This document shows positions 26,819 to 35,595 of a stretch of DNA of 64,000 bases, in pieces. Both the position numbers and the translations under genes were made by a program. This DNA comes from an uncultured Devosia sp. Lineage in GTDB: Bacteria > Pseudomonadota > Alphaproteobacteria > Rhizobiales > Devosiaceae. Position 1 is the stretch's first letter, and every line of letters begins with the position of its first letter. The notes below the pieces were generated by a model, which worked only from the letters and a program-made list of their open reading frames with translations, did no database searches and was not told the DNA's origin. The stretch lies in NCBI RefSeq assembly GCF_946479885.1, contig NZ_CAMLHM010000008.1:1-64000 (forward strand), read 5' to 3'.

Positions 26819-27702
26819 GAACCGCTCAGCCCGCGTCGCGGCCAGTCGCCAAATCGGTTACGGAACCAGGTGCGCTGCCGCTTGGCATATTGGTGCGTCG
26901 CGATGACCGCCAGGGCGATGGCCTCGTCGCGACCCATCGCCCCGTCGAGCCAGTCGCCGATTTCGCGCACGCCGATCGCCTTCATCACCGGCAGCGAAGG
27001 ATCGAGATCGAGCGCCCGCAGCGCCTCGACCTCGGCCACCGCCCCGCCGGCAAACATCGCCTCGAAGCGCAGGGCGATACGGTCCCGCAGCACCTGTCGA
27101 TCCGGGTCGAGCACCATCCGGTCGATGTCGAAACCGCCGAGCAGCACGGCCTGCGGCGCGTCCTGATAGCTGGACAGCATCCGCCCGGTTGCCCGCTTCA
27201 CCGCCAATGCGCGGGTGAGCCGCTGTGGGTCCACCACCTTGAGCCGCTCGGCGGTCAAGGGATCTTCCTGCTGCAGCAAAGCCAGCCGCTGCTCGGCGTC
27301 GAGCGCTTGAATCTCTTGTTGAACTTGAAGCGCCGTTTCGGCCGGGACCTCGGGAATATCGGCGAATCCATTCAGCAGCGCATCGAAGTAAAGCCCCGTG
27401 CCGCCAACGAAAATCAGCGGGCGAGCCGGGTCGGCGCTATCCATCACCGCGCCGACCGCCGCCAGCCACTGGCCAGTCGAGAACCGCGTCGCCGCCGGCA
27501 CCACGCCGTAAAGCCGATGCTCGGCCAGCGCTATTTCTGCGTCGGAGGGCCGGGCCGTAACCACCTGCAGCGTATCGTAGACCTGCATGGCGTCGGCATT
27601 GACGATGACACCGCCCTGCTCCCGCGCCATGGCGAGCGCCAGCGCCGACTTGCCGCTGGCAGTCGGACCCGCTATCAGGACGGCGCGCCTGCGGCCTGTC
27701 AC
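26815..27702 (-). CDS. miaA: tRNA dimethylallyltransferase
   Basis: 295 residues. It adds a dimethylallyl group to N6 of A37 in tRNAs that read UNN codons. The P-loop GPTASGKS is at residues 12-19, followed by the DMAPP-site Asp (NADAMQVY) and GGTGLYFDALL. The start was set at GTG 27702 with GGAGG five bases upstream; the in-frame extension to 27834 overlaps serB and is unlikely. The ATP site begins eleven residues in, as in other MiaA proteins. It is divergent from serB with only 24 bp between the starts. Confidence 0.96.
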   Translation of the reverse strand: MTGRRRAVLIAGPTASGKSALALAMAREQGGVIVNADAMQVYDTLQVVTARPSDAEIALAEHRLYGVVPAATRFSTGQWLAAVGAVMDSADPARPLIFVGGTGLYFDALLNGFADIPEVPAETALQVQQEIQALDAEQRLALLQQEDPLTAERLKVVDPQRLTRALAVKRATGRMLSSYQDAPQAVLLGGFDIDRMVLDPDRQVLRDRIALRFEAMFAGGAVAEVEALRALDLDPSLPVMKAIGVREIGDWLDGAMGRDEAIALAVIATHQYAKRQRTWFRNRFGDWPRRGLSGS

Positions 27703-27726
27703 GCGTTCCTCCAAAAAGTAGACCCC

Positions 27727-28599
27727 ATGCCGGTTCTCTGCCTCATCGCCGATCCTGCCGATTCCGAACTCAATCCGGCTTTGGCCGCCGCCGTGGTGCG
27801 CGAAACCGGTGGCGAACTCAACTGGCTCAATCACGCCATTGCCTGCGAGATCATCGAGCCGAAGTCAACCGACGCCCTCGCCGCAGCCCGCGCCATCATC
27901 GGTCATCGCCGCGTCGACGCTGCCCTGGTGCCGACGGAAAACCGCCGCAAGCAGATCCTCGTCGCCGACATGGATTCCACCATGATCAACGAGGAATGCA
28001 TCGACGAGCTCGCCGCCGCCCTCGGCATCAAGGCGCAGGTGGCCGAGATCACCGATCGCGCCATGCGCGGCGAACTCGATTTCGGCCAGGCGCTCGATAC
28101 GCGCGTTGCCCTGCTCAAGGGGCTGGAGCGCAAGGTCATCGAGGAAATCCGGCGCGAGCAGATCACCCTGGCGCCCGGTGGCCGCGCCCTGATCCACACC
28201 ATGAAGGAATATGGCGCCTATACCTCGCTGGTCTCGGGCGGCTTCACCTTCTTTGCCGACTATTTCGGCAAACGCATCGGCTTCCACGAGGCCATCGCCA
28301 ATGTGCTCGAATTCGACGATGACCGCCTGACCGGCACGGTGACCAAGCCCATCGTCGACAAGAACACCAAGCGCGAACGCCTCATCGCCGTCGCCGCCGA
28401 GCGCAACCTGCCCCTCAGCCAGACCATCGCTGTCGGTGACGGCGCCAACGATCTCGACATGATCCGCATCGCCGGCTTTGGCGTGGCGCTCCATGCCAAG
28501 CCCGCAGTGGCCGCCGAAGCCGGTTTCCGCATCGACCACGGCGACCTGACGGCCCTGCTCTACCTGCAGGGCTATAGCGACGAAGAAATCGTGCGGTAA
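27727..28599 (+). CDS. serB: Phosphoserine phosphatase
   Basis: 290 residues. A ~70-residue N-terminal ACT-like part precedes the HAD domain. VADMDSTMINEEC carries the nucleophile D81 and general acid D83; SLVSGGFTFF is motif II and the GDGANDLDMI segment the metal-binding motif. It hydrolyses L-3-phosphoserine in the last step of serine synthesis. The ATG at 27727 lies 24 bp from the miaA start; the two genes must have overlapping control regions. A shared hairpin ends it opposite hflC. Confidence 0.97.
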   Translation: MPVLCLIADPADSELNPALAAAVVRETGGELNWLNHAIACEIIEPKSTDALAAARAIIGHRRVDAALVPTENRRKQILVADMDSTMINEECIDELAAALGIKAQVAEITDRAMRGELDFGQALDTRVALLKGLERKVIEEIRREQITLAPGGRALIHTMKEYGAYTSLVSGGFTFFADYFGKRIGFHEAIANVLEFDDDRLTGTVTKPIVDKNTKRERLIAVAAERNLPLSQTIAVGDGANDLDMIRIAGFGVALHAKPAVAAEAGFRIDHGDLTALLYLQGYSDEEIVR

Positions 28600-28645
28600 C
28601 GCCTGGCGCTGTCACCTCGGCTCCAAGCCAACCTTGATCCGAAAC

Positions 28646-28671
28646 AAAAAAGCCGGCGCTGGGCGCCGGCT
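28646..28671 (-). terminator. Terminator between hflC and serB
   Basis: Perfect 9-bp stem (28651-28659 with 28663-28671) and 3-base loop, with a run of six T on the minus strand. It terminates the hflK-hflC unit and probably also acts on serB transcripts. Confidence 0.85.
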
Positions 28672-28693
28672 TCGTCTTCTCGACGGCTGACCC

Positions 28694-29779
28694 TTATTGG
28701 GCCGGCGCCGTTGCGGGCTCCTCGGTCGGTACCGGGACTTCGGTGCCGACAGTCGGCGTCAGCTCCGAACCATCCTCGAGCGTAATGCTGGGAACGGTGC
28801 TTTCCTCGATACCAAGGCCATCAAGCGCCGGTACGTCCGTCTTCGGAGCCGTGATCGGAGCCGCGGTCGGCTGGATCGGCGGCGCTGGGTTGGGATTGCC
28901 CGCCGGGATTTCGCCATTGGAGCCGAAGTAGCGGAAGAACTCACTCTCGGGCGACAGCACCATGGTCGTGCCGGTATTGGCCAGCGCGTTGCGATAGGCT
29001 TCCATCGAGCGATAGAACTCGAAGAATTCCTCATCCTGGCCATAGGCGGCGGCAAACAGGCGGTTGCGCTCGGCGTCGCCCGTACCACGGATGATTTCCG
29101 AGTCACGGGTGGCGGCGGCGACAATTTCGACGGCCTGGCGATCGGCGATAGCGCGCAGGCTCTGTGCCTGCTCCTGGCCGCGGGCACGCAGCAAGGCGGC
29201 TTCGGCAAGGCGCTCGGCGCGCATACGCTCATAGGTCCGCTCGAACACGTCGGCGGCCAGATCAGTGCGCAGGATGCGCACGTCCACCACTTCCACGCCA
29301 AGCTGTTCGACGTCGGGACGGATCAGGTCACGGGCTTCCAGCATCATCTGCGGGCGCTGCTCGGACAGAGCGGCGTTGAATTCGCGCAGGCCGTAGACCT
29401 GGCGCAGCACGGCGGCGAAACGGGTCGCGATACGATCCTCGACCACCGCGACCTGGCCCTGGGCGCGTTCGCGGAACAGGCGCGGATCGGTGATGCGGTA
29501 GGTGAGGAACGCGTCGACTTCGTAGAAGGCGCCGCCCGAAACCTGCACGCGCAGGTCGCTGATGTCCTGGCGCAACAGGCGATCTTCAATGATCTGCACG
29601 CTGTCCACGAAATCGGTCGGGATCTTGAAATAGATGCCCGGCTCGGTGCGGATATCGGTGATGGCGCCGAAACGCGTCACGATGGCCTGGTCGCGCTCGT
29701 TGACCACATAGATCGACGAGAAGAACACGTAGAGCGCCGCGAGCAGGACGACGCCGATGATAACAAGACGATTGTTCAT
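28694..29779 (-). CDS. hflC: FtsH protease modulator HflC
   Basis: 361 residues. One N-terminal membrane helix (VIIGVVLLAALYVFFSSIYVV) then an SPFH/prohibitin domain. With HflK it forms a large periplasmic cage around the membrane protease FtsH and limits access of substrates. The C-terminal ~75 residues are rich in Pro and Thr, an unusual disordered extension for HflC. It starts 3 bp after the hflK stop. A degP-type protease gene often follows hflC in alphaproteobacteria; none is here. Confidence 0.96.
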   Translation of the reverse strand: MNNRLVIIGVVLLAALYVFFSSIYVVNERDQAIVTRFGAITDIRTEPGIYFKIPTDFVDSVQIIEDRLLRQDISDLRVQVSGGAFYEVDAFLTYRITDPRLFRERAQGQVAVVEDRIATRFAAVLRQVYGLREFNAALSEQRPQMMLEARDLIRPDVEQLGVEVVDVRILRTDLAADVFERTYERMRAERLAEAALLRARGQEQAQSLRAIADRQAVEIVAAATRDSEIIRGTGDAERNRLFAAAYGQDEEFFEFYRSMEAYRNALANTGTTMVLSPESEFFRYFGSNGEIPAGNPNPAPPIQPTAAPITAPKTDVPALDGLGIEESTVPSITLEDGSELTPTVGTEVPVPTEEPATAPAQ

Positions 29780-29782
29780 GGC

Positions 29783-30886
29783 TTAGTTCCCCGTCGTCGT
29801 CGTGGTGGTCGTGGCGCCGGGGCGCAGTTCGGGCAGTGGCAGATAGGGGACGACCCCCTGGCCATTGGCACCGTTCTCGATCAGCACTTTTTCGGATCCA
29901 CCCAGCACTTCTTCCATGGTTTCGAGGAACAGGCGCTTGCGGGTCACTTCGGGGGCGTTGACATATTCGGCATAGATGGCGTTGAAGCGCTCGGCCTCAC
30001 CGGTTGCTTCCTGCACCACGCGATTGGTGTAGGCGGCAGCGTCTTCGCGCAGGGCCGCGGCGCGACCACGGGCATCGCCGAGCAGCGTATTGGCGTAGGA
30101 ACGCGCTTCTTCCTGCACGCGGTCCTCGTCCTGCTCTGCACGCTGCACTTCGTTGAACGCATCGGCCACTTCGGCCGGCGGCGCGGCGCCTTCGATCGAG
30201 ATCTGGCTGACCGCAACGCCCAGGCCATAGCTGTCGAGAATGGTCTGGGTGATGTCCTGGACCTGCGCTTCGATGCCGGCCTGGTCGTCACGGAACACGT
30301 CATTGGCCGGACGGCGGCCGACGACTTCGCGCATGGCGCTTTCAGCCGCGTTGCGGACCATGTCTTCGGGGTCGCGCACGTTGAACAGATATTCGACCGG
30401 ATTAGCCACGGCCCAGAACACCGAGAAGCGAACATCGACGATGTTCTGATCGCCCGAGAGCATCAGCCCGTCATCACCGCTGCTGCGCGACCCGGCCGCT
30501 GCCGAGCCGATCGTCGTCTGGTTCACCGTCACGGTGACGCGCTCGACCGTCTCGATGGGCCACAGATGGAAATGCAGGCCCGGCATCGACAATTCGGGCT
30601 TGGGCGCGCCAAAGCGCAGCTCGACGCCCACTTCCTGGGGATCGACGGTATAGATCGAATTGAGGGCCCAGAAGGCGATGATGGCGAGGGCGCCACCGAT
30701 CAGTGCCCAGCGGCCACCGGGAACGCCGCCGCGAAATTGGTCGCGGCCACGGTTGAGAATATCTTCGAGGCTGGGCGTATTGCCGCCACCTGGACGCCGC
30801 GGATTATTGCCGCCGCCAGGAGTCTGGCCCCAGGGTCCGCCATTATTGTTGCGGCCACCCCCACCTCCGTTATTCTCCCACGGCAT
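29783..30886 (-). CDS. hflK: FtsH protease modulator HflK
   Basis: 367 residues. The N-terminal ~55 residues are Gly, Asn and Pro rich and cytosolic; a membrane helix (RWALIGGALAIIAFWAL) and SPFH domain follow, with VDPQEVGVELRFG and a long helix rich in Glu and Arg (QRAEQDEDRVQEEARSY). Partner of HflC in the FtsH-HflKC complex. The gene begins 61 bp after the folA stop on the same strand, and an AT-rich stretch in that gap may be its own promoter. Confidence 0.96.
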   Translation of the reverse strand: MPWENNGGGGGRNNNGGPWGQTPGGGNNPRRPGGGNTPSLEDILNRGRDQFRGGVPGGRWALIGGALAIIAFWALNSIYTVDPQEVGVELRFGAPKPELSMPGLHFHLWPIETVERVTVTVNQTTIGSAAAGSRSSGDDGLMLSGDQNIVDVRFSVFWAVANPVEYLFNVRDPEDMVRNAAESAMREVVGRRPANDVFRDDQAGIEAQVQDITQTILDSYGLGVAVSQISIEGAAPPAEVADAFNEVQRAEQDEDRVQEEARSYANTLLGDARGRAAALREDAAAYTNRVVQEATGEAERFNAIYAEYVNAPEVTRKRLFLETMEEVLGGSEKVLIENGANGQGVVPYLPLPELRPGATTTTTTTGN

Positions 30887-30947
30887 CGCGTCCCTTTCGG
30901 ATAATCTTGTTTCGTTGAGGACTTATATAGGCAAGGCCTTGGCCCGA

Positions 30948-31472
30948 TCAATGCGCGGCGGCCTGTCGGCGTTCGTACACTTTGACGCGGTAGGTCGCTT
31001 CGTCCTTGGGCGAAGGGGCCACTTCGGGCAAGTCAACCACCGTCCAATCCTCGTGCCTGACCGCCGGAAACAGCACGTCGCCGGGCGGATTGAGGTCGAT
31101 ATGGGTGATGTAGAGCCGGTCGGCCCGCTCGATGAGCTGGGCATAAAGCTGCCCGCCACCAATGATCATGATTTCGTCAACACCATCGGCCCGGGCAATT
31201 TCCCGCGCCCGCGCCAGCGCTGCATCAACGCTGTGAAACACCAGCACACCCTCCGGCTGGTAGCCTTCCTGCCGGGTGATGACGATATTGGTGCGACCGG
31301 GTAGCGGCTTACCGACCGTCTCATACTGCTTGCGCCCCATCACGACGGGCTTGCCCATGGTGGTTCGTTTGAAAAACGCCATGTCCGAAGGCACCCGCCA
31401 CGGAATGGTCTGGTCGCTGCCGATCACGCCGTTTTCAGCAACACCGGCAATCATGGCGATCTTGACGGTCAT
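30948..31472 (-). CDS. folA: Dihydrofolate reductase
   Basis: 174 residues. It reduces dihydrofolate to tetrahydrofolate with NADPH, restoring the cofactor consumed by ThyA. Motifs: GVIGSDQTIPWRVPSDMAFF (substrate site, acidic residue D32 within PSD), VVMGRKQYETVGKPLPGRTN and IIGGGQLYAQ. Start ATG 31472 overlaps the GNAT stop by 4 bp. thyA lies 2 kb upstream on the same strand, with three genes between. Confidence 0.96.
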   Translation of the reverse strand: MTVKIAMIAGVAENGVIGSDQTIPWRVPSDMAFFKRTTMGKPVVMGRKQYETVGKPLPGRTNIVITRQEGYQPEGVLVFHSVDAALARAREIARADGVDEIMIIGGGQLYAQLIERADRLYITHIDLNPPGDVLFPAVRHEDWTVVDLPEVAPSPKDEATYRVKVYERRQAAAH

Positions 31473-31948
31473 GCGGCCCCCAGCTTCAGCAGGGCATCAC
31501 CATCGACACGCACCTTGGTCCATTCGTCCTGCATCACGCCGCCCTGGCTCTTGTAGAATTCGATGCTGGGTTCGTTCCAGTCGAGCACCCACCACTCGAA
31601 GCGCCCCAGCCCCTCGGCCACGCAGCGTCGCGCCAGGTTCACCAGCAGCGCCTTGCCGATGCCCTTGCCGCGCATCGCGGGGTCGACGAACAGGTCCTCC
31701 AGCCAGATGCCGTAGCGGCCCTGGAAGGTGGAATAGGTGTAGAACCAGAGCGTGAAGCCGACCGGCCTGCCCTCCCACTCAGCGATCTCGCAGAACACCT
31801 TGGGATCGGCGCCGAACAGGTCGCGCAGGATATCGGCTTCATCAGCCTTGGCCTCGTGACTCAGCTTCTCGTAAGCCGCGAGCGCCTCGATGAAATGGAC
31901 GATGAGCGCAGCGTCCGCGCTCACCGCCGGGCGAATGACAAGGCTCAT
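31469..31948 (-). CDS. GNAT N-acetyltransferase
   Basis: 159 residues, one GNAT domain. The acetyl-CoA loop is RGKGIGKALL, and LEDLFVDPAMRG precedes it; FYKSQGG near the end fits the diamine acetyltransferase (SSAT-like) branch. The substrate may be a small amine but that is an inference. It overlaps folA by 4 bp (ATGA) downstream and shares one base with the DUF4424 stop (TAATG) upstream, so the three genes are translationally coupled. Confidence 0.9.
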   Translation of the reverse strand: MSLVIRPAVSADAALIVHFIEALAAYEKLSHEAKADEADILRDLFGADPKVFCEIAEWEGRPVGFTLWFYTYSTFQGRYGIWLEDLFVDPAMRGKGIGKALLVNLARRCVAEGLGRFEWWVLDWNEPSIEFYKSQGGVMQDEWTKVRVDGDALLKLGAA

Positions 31949-32955
31949 TACTCGCCTTCGCGCCGCTGCAGGATCAGGATGTCCAGCTCTTTCTCCGGCC
32001 AGAAGTCGGTCTTGACCATTTCGAACGTGGTCGGCCCGATCTTCTTGACGTCATCGCCGCAGAACGACACGAAATTGTCCTCGCTGCCCTTGTCGACCAC
32101 CAGGCGGAATTTCTTGATGGCGCCGCCACCCCAGTTTCCGCCCGTGGTCAGAATGTAGGAAATCCACTCCTCGGTGTACGGCGCCGAATAGGTCTCGTCC
32201 GGGCTGGTCTGCGTCGCCGCCACTGCCGCGCGGAAGTCATCATCGGTGCAATATTTGGCGCGATACTCCGAAGCCGGATCGTAATCCTCGTAGGGTTCGC
32301 TGAGGAAGCTCACGGCCACCGTGCCGCCGACGCTGGGCTTGTAGGTGTGGACGACTTCGACCATCTCGCCTGCGGGGAAAGTGCCCTCCCAGGTATAGGT
32401 GGACTTGTATGTCCAGCCCGGCCAGTAGTGCTTCTCCCAGCCATTGCCCTGGTCGAATTCGTCCGGCCAGACCATGCCCATATGCAGCAGTTCGGCAGTG
32501 GTCTCATCATCAAGCCCGTCGACCAGCTGGCTGGCCTCTTCGGTGAACGGCACGATGGGCAGGCCCAGTTGCTTGACCACCTTGGTGCGATCGACGCCGA
32601 ACGCATAGGCATATTCATGCAGCGTCGCCTCGACCGGCTTGCCGTTGAACGTGGTCTCGAATTCGAACAGGTTATCGTCCGGCCCCGTTGGGAAGGCCAC
32701 CGGCGACCACCAGTTCGGCACGATATCGGGCATGGGGAAGGCAACGAGGATGTTCTGGTCGACATCACCGGTATTGCGGAACTGGTAGACCACCTTGATC
32801 TGGTCACGGGAGATGAACAGCTCCTCGCTCTCCATGACGATGTTCTCATTGGTGATGAATTCCAGCCCACCGGTCGTCAGTTGGGCCGAGGTATCGTTGC
32901 CAAGGGCCGGAACGCTGGCAGCCAGCAGCAGGCCGAGAGCCGTCAGGGTCTTCAT
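31948..32955 (-). CDS. DUF4424 secreted protein
   Basis: 335 residues with an N-terminal signal peptide (cleavage near ALG-ND). The mature sequence has the DUF4424 pattern: TGGLEFITNENIVMESEEL, VVYQFRNTGD and VAFPMPDI. WP/EWISY-type aromatic motifs and two cysteines (KYCTDDDF, SFCGDD) are in the C-terminal half. Function unknown; probably periplasmic. ATG at 32955 was chosen because GGAGG lies six bases upstream, whereas ATG 32961 is too close to it. It heads the operon DUF4424-GNAT-folA. Confidence 0.85.
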   Translation of the reverse strand: MKTLTALGLLLAASVPALGNDTSAQLTTGGLEFITNENIVMESEELFISRDQIKVVYQFRNTGDVDQNILVAFPMPDIVPNWWSPVAFPTGPDDNLFEFETTFNGKPVEATLHEYAYAFGVDRTKVVKQLGLPIVPFTEEASQLVDGLDDETTAELLHMGMVWPDEFDQGNGWEKHYWPGWTYKSTYTWEGTFPAGEMVEVVHTYKPSVGGTVAVSFLSEPYEDYDPASEYRAKYCTDDDFRAAVAATQTSPDETYSAPYTEEWISYILTTGGNWGGGAIKKFRLVVDKGSEDNFVSFCGDDVKKIGPTTFEMVKTDFWPEKELDILILQRREGE

Positions 32956-33071
32956 GCTCATCCTCCAAGATGGTTGTGCATCTTTACCACCCGGACAGGC
33001 CCGCGAAAGCGGTAATCGATGCGGCCGCTGCGATGCCTGCCCAAGCTTGAACGGCCGATGAACGAAGGGAT

Positions 33072-33392
33072 TTAGCCGCTCCGCCCCAGATACTGGAACC
33101 ACTTCCGCTCCAGCGCGGCATCGAGGTCGATGCCATTGTTGCGGGCAAACAGCATCAGCATGGCCAGAACGTCGGCCGCCTCGTCTTCCATCGCCGCACG
33201 GATCGCGGCGGGATCGGCGCCCTTGAGGCGCCCCCGACCGGTCGACCTGAGATACTCGGCCGCCAGTTCGCCCAGCTCCTCCTGCAGTTTCAGCAGGTAC
33301 CAATCATCGTCCCGCGCGATGTCGTTCCGCGCCGCATAGGTGTCAGAAACCTCCGCCACCAGCGCCGTCAGGTCGGCCAGACCGCGGCTCAA
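33072..33392 (-). CDS. MazG-like nucleotide pyrophosphohydrolase
   Basis: 106 residues, one MazG/all-alpha NTP-PPase domain. The metal-binding acidic helix is [13 protein letters not shown], with [13 protein letters not shown] as the second helix. It would hydrolyse (d)NTPs to NMP and pyrophosphate. The only start that fits is TTG at 33392, overlapping the thyA stop in TTGA, so it is translationally coupled to thyA. Functional link with nucleotide metabolism is plausible from context. Confidence 0.85.
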   Translation of the reverse strand: MSRGLADLTALVAEVSDTYAARNDIARDDDWYLLKLQEELGELAAEYLRSTGRGRLKGADPAAIRAAMEDEAADVLAMLMLFARNNGIDLDAALERKWFQYLGRSG

Positions 33393-34183
33393 ACCGCCAC
33401 CGCCGCCTTGATATGCGGATGCGGGTCGTAGCCTTCAAACGTGAAGTCCTCGAACACGAAGTCTTCGAGCCGCGTGACGGCAGGGTTGATCTTGAGCACC
33501 GGCAGTGGCCGCGGTTCGCGCGTCAGTTGCAGCCGCGCCTGCTCGAAGTGGTTCGAATAGAGGTGCACGTCGCCAAAGGTGTGGACGAAGTCACCGACCT
33601 CGAGACCCGTCACCTGCGCCACCATATGCGTGAACAGCGCGTAGGACGCGATGTTGAACGGCACGCCCAGGAACGTATCGGCTGAGCGCTGATAGAGCTG
33701 GCAGCTGAGCTTGCCATTGGCGACGTAGAACTGGAACAGGCAGTGACATGGTGGCAGCGCCATCTCGTCGACTTCGGCCGGATTCCAGGCCGAAACGATG
33801 TGCCGGCGTGAGTCCGGCTTGGTCTTGATCGAATGGATGACATTGGCGATCTGGTCGATCTTGCGCCCGTCCGGCGCCGGCCAGCTGCGCCACTGCGAAC
33901 CGTAGACCGGCCCCAGGTCGCCATTCTCGTCGGCCCACTCGTCCCAGATCTTGACGCCGCGCTCCTGCAGCCAGCGCACATTGGTCTCGCCGCGGATGAA
34001 CCACAAAAGTTCATAGACGATCGATTTGCGATGCAACTGCTTGGTGGTCAGCAGCGGAAAGCCCTTGGAGAGGTCGAACCGCATTTGATAGCCGAACAGG
34101 CTTCGCGTGCCGGTCCCGGTTCGATCGGACTTGTCGGCACCGTGTTCAAGGATGTCGGAGAGAAGTTTCAGATAGGGCTGCAT
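33389..34183 (-). CDS. thyA: Thymidylate synthase
   Basis: 264 residues, the short bacterial form. It methylates dUMP to dTMP using methylenetetrahydrofolate. The nucleophilic Cys is in [13 protein letters not shown], and [19 protein letters not shown] and YDPHP are further motifs. It gives dihydrofolate as product, recycled by FolA encoded downstream. Start ATG 34183 lies 9 bp after the stop of the DUF1003 gene, so transcription probably begins further upstream. Confidence 0.98.
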   Translation of the reverse strand: MQPYLKLLSDILEHGADKSDRTGTGTRSLFGYQMRFDLSKGFPLLTTKQLHRKSIVYELLWFIRGETNVRWLQERGVKIWDEWADENGDLGPVYGSQWRSWPAPDGRKIDQIANVIHSIKTKPDSRRHIVSAWNPAEVDEMALPPCHCLFQFYVANGKLSCQLYQRSADTFLGVPFNIASYALFTHMVAQVTGLEVGDFVHTFGDVHLYSNHFEQARLQLTREPRPLPVLKINPAVTRLEDFVFEDFTFEGYDPHPHIKAAVAV

Positions 34184-34192
34184 ACCCTCATC

Positions 34193-34774
34193 CTACTTCG
34201 ATTCGCCCCGCCCTGGCTTTGCGACATGCGTTTCCACCAACTTGGTCAGCAGCTCGATCTGCTCCTGCTGTTTGGCAATGAGGTGCTTGAGGTCGTCGTT
34301 GCGCAATTGGTCGACCTTGTCATGCAAGGCCATGATCTCGATCTCGGCCTTGAGGTTGCACTCGTAGTCGTGGCTCGTGACCAGGCGATCCTTGGCCGCC
34401 TGCCGGTTCTGGCTCATCATGATGATGGGCGCCTGCACGGCCGCGAGCATCGACAGCAACAGGTTGAGGAAGATGAACGGATAGGGATCGGGCGCCGACT
34501 GCGCCAGCAGCAGGTTGCTGCCCACCCAAACCGCCAGCACGGCACCAAAGCCGATCAGAAAGCTCCACGAACCGCCGAACGATGCCACGCCATCCGCCAG
34601 TCGCTGCCCGAAGGTCGATTTCTCGTCGAACACCGCGCTGGTATCGAGCGAGAGGGCTTTTTTGCCAATGGCCTGTTCCAGCACTTGCCGCTCCACCTCG
34701 CTCAGCGCCGTTTCGCCTTTGCCCAGGAAACGCTCCGCGGCGTGGATCAGCTTGTCGGTGGACGTGTCTGTCAT
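34193..34774 (-). CDS. DUF1003 membrane protein
   Basis: 193 residues. Two adjacent membrane helices (about 66-87 and 97-115, the first containing FGGSWSFLIGFGAVLAVW, the second PFIFLNLLLSMLAAVQAP) followed by IIMMSQNRQAAKDRL are the DUF1003 signature. A long soluble coiled helix (LKAEIEIMALHDKVDQLRND) makes up the C-terminus. Function unknown; members are widespread in proteobacteria and Gram-positives. It leads directly into thyA. Confidence 0.9.
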   Translation of the reverse strand: MTDTSTDKLIHAAERFLGKGETALSEVERQVLEQAIGKKALSLDTSAVFDEKSTFGQRLADGVASFGGSWSFLIGFGAVLAVWVGSNLLLAQSAPDPYPFIFLNLLLSMLAAVQAPIIMMSQNRQAAKDRLVTSHDYECNLKAEIEIMALHDKVDQLRNDDLKHLIAKQQEQIELLTKLVETHVAKPGRGESK

Positions 34775-34958
34775 GATGAGTCTCTCGGCTGTCGGCGGCA
34801 GCTTACACTGATTGGCTGGCGCGGAACTGTCCCTCGAGGCTTCCAGTTATCCAACATGGGTCCGACGCCTATGGTAATAGAATACCCCATCCCCTGCTGA
34901 CATCTGCCGTCAGCGCCCGCACCTAGCCTGCAGCGAACCACCCCGAGGAGAGCCAGCT

Positions 34959-35357
34959 ATGTCCGTCGAACATCTCAATCCCCCAGGCATGTATCGGAGC
35001 CCGGTCTTCTCCCAGGGCATCATCCTGCCGGCCAACGCCCGCATCCTGCTGATCGGCGGCCAGAATGGCGTCAATGCCAAGGGCGAGGTCGTGGCCAAGG
35101 GCGATGTGGTCAAACAGACCGAACAGGCGCTGGCCAATCTGCAGCAGGTGCTGGAGGCTGGCGGCGCCCGCCTCGAAGATCTGGTCAAGGTCACCATCAT
35201 CATGCAGCAGGATATCGATCTGAATGCTGCCTTCGGCGCCTGGATGGCCGTCTGGGGCAGTCGCACCAACCCGCCAACGGTCTCGGCGTTCCGGGTGCCC
35301 AACCTCTCCAATCCCGATTTCCTCATCGAGATCGAGGCGCAGGCCGTGCTGCCATGA
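34959..35357 (+). CDS. RidA/YjgF family protein
   Basis: 132 residues, a single YjgF/RidA domain. SQGIILPAN, RILLIGGQNGVN, QTEQALANLQQVLEAGGARLEDLVKV in two parts (QTEQALANLQQVLEAGGA and LEDLVKVTII) and the end (LIEIEAQAVL) fit. RidA proteins hydrolyse reactive enamine/imine intermediates such as those from PLP enzymes; some subfamilies lack the catalytic Arg. Here the strand-6 motif reads NPPTVSAFRVPNL, so an Arg near the expected place is present. It overlaps the next gene by 4 bp. Confidence 0.9.
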   Translation: MSVEHLNPPGMYRSPVFSQGIILPANARILLIGGQNGVNAKGEVVAKGDVVKQTEQALANLQQVLEAGGARLEDLVKVTIIMQQDIDLNAAFGAWMAVWGSRTNPPTVSAFRVPNLSNPDFLIEIEAQAVLP

Positions 35358-35593
35358 GCCCAGTCCTCCGCCCCCTGCGCAAGCGCGAGGACATGCCCGA
35401 CTTCGTCCGGGAGGCGCTGGACGCGCGCGGCTTGCGCGACAAGTACGAGGCGCGACCACCCTATCAGCGCAACGATTACCTGCTGTGGATCAACAAGGTG
35501 AAGCGCGACGACACCAAACAGAAGCATCTCGAGCAGATGCTCGACGAGCTGGAGGCGGGCGGCGTCTATATGGGCATGGCGTGGAACGGCTGA
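35354..35593 (+). CDS. YdeI/OmpD-associated (OmdA) family short protein
   Basis: 79 residues, start ATG 35354 overlapping the RidA stop (ATGA). The end, RPPYQRNDYLLWINKVKRDD followed by KQKHLEQMLDELEAGGVYMG, is the C-terminal part of the YdeI/OmdA fold. Full-length members are longer, so this is either a minimal form or a remnant. The intact frame and coupling to RidA argue that it is expressed. Role unknown. Confidence 0.75.
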   Translation: MSPVLRPLRKREDMPDFVREALDARGLRDKYEARPPYQRNDYLLWINKVKRDDTKQKHLEQMLDELEAGGVYMGMAWNG

Positions 35594-35595
35594 GA

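Noticed and set aside
26149..28599. An 816-codon rightward frame across the MATE, miaA and serB region
   Set aside because: Its first 1.5 kb are out of frame with MATE and antisense to miaA. Only the last 291 codons are serB.
28697..30904. A 735-codon rightward frame over hflC and hflK
   Set aside because: Antisense shadow of two clear SPFH proteins.
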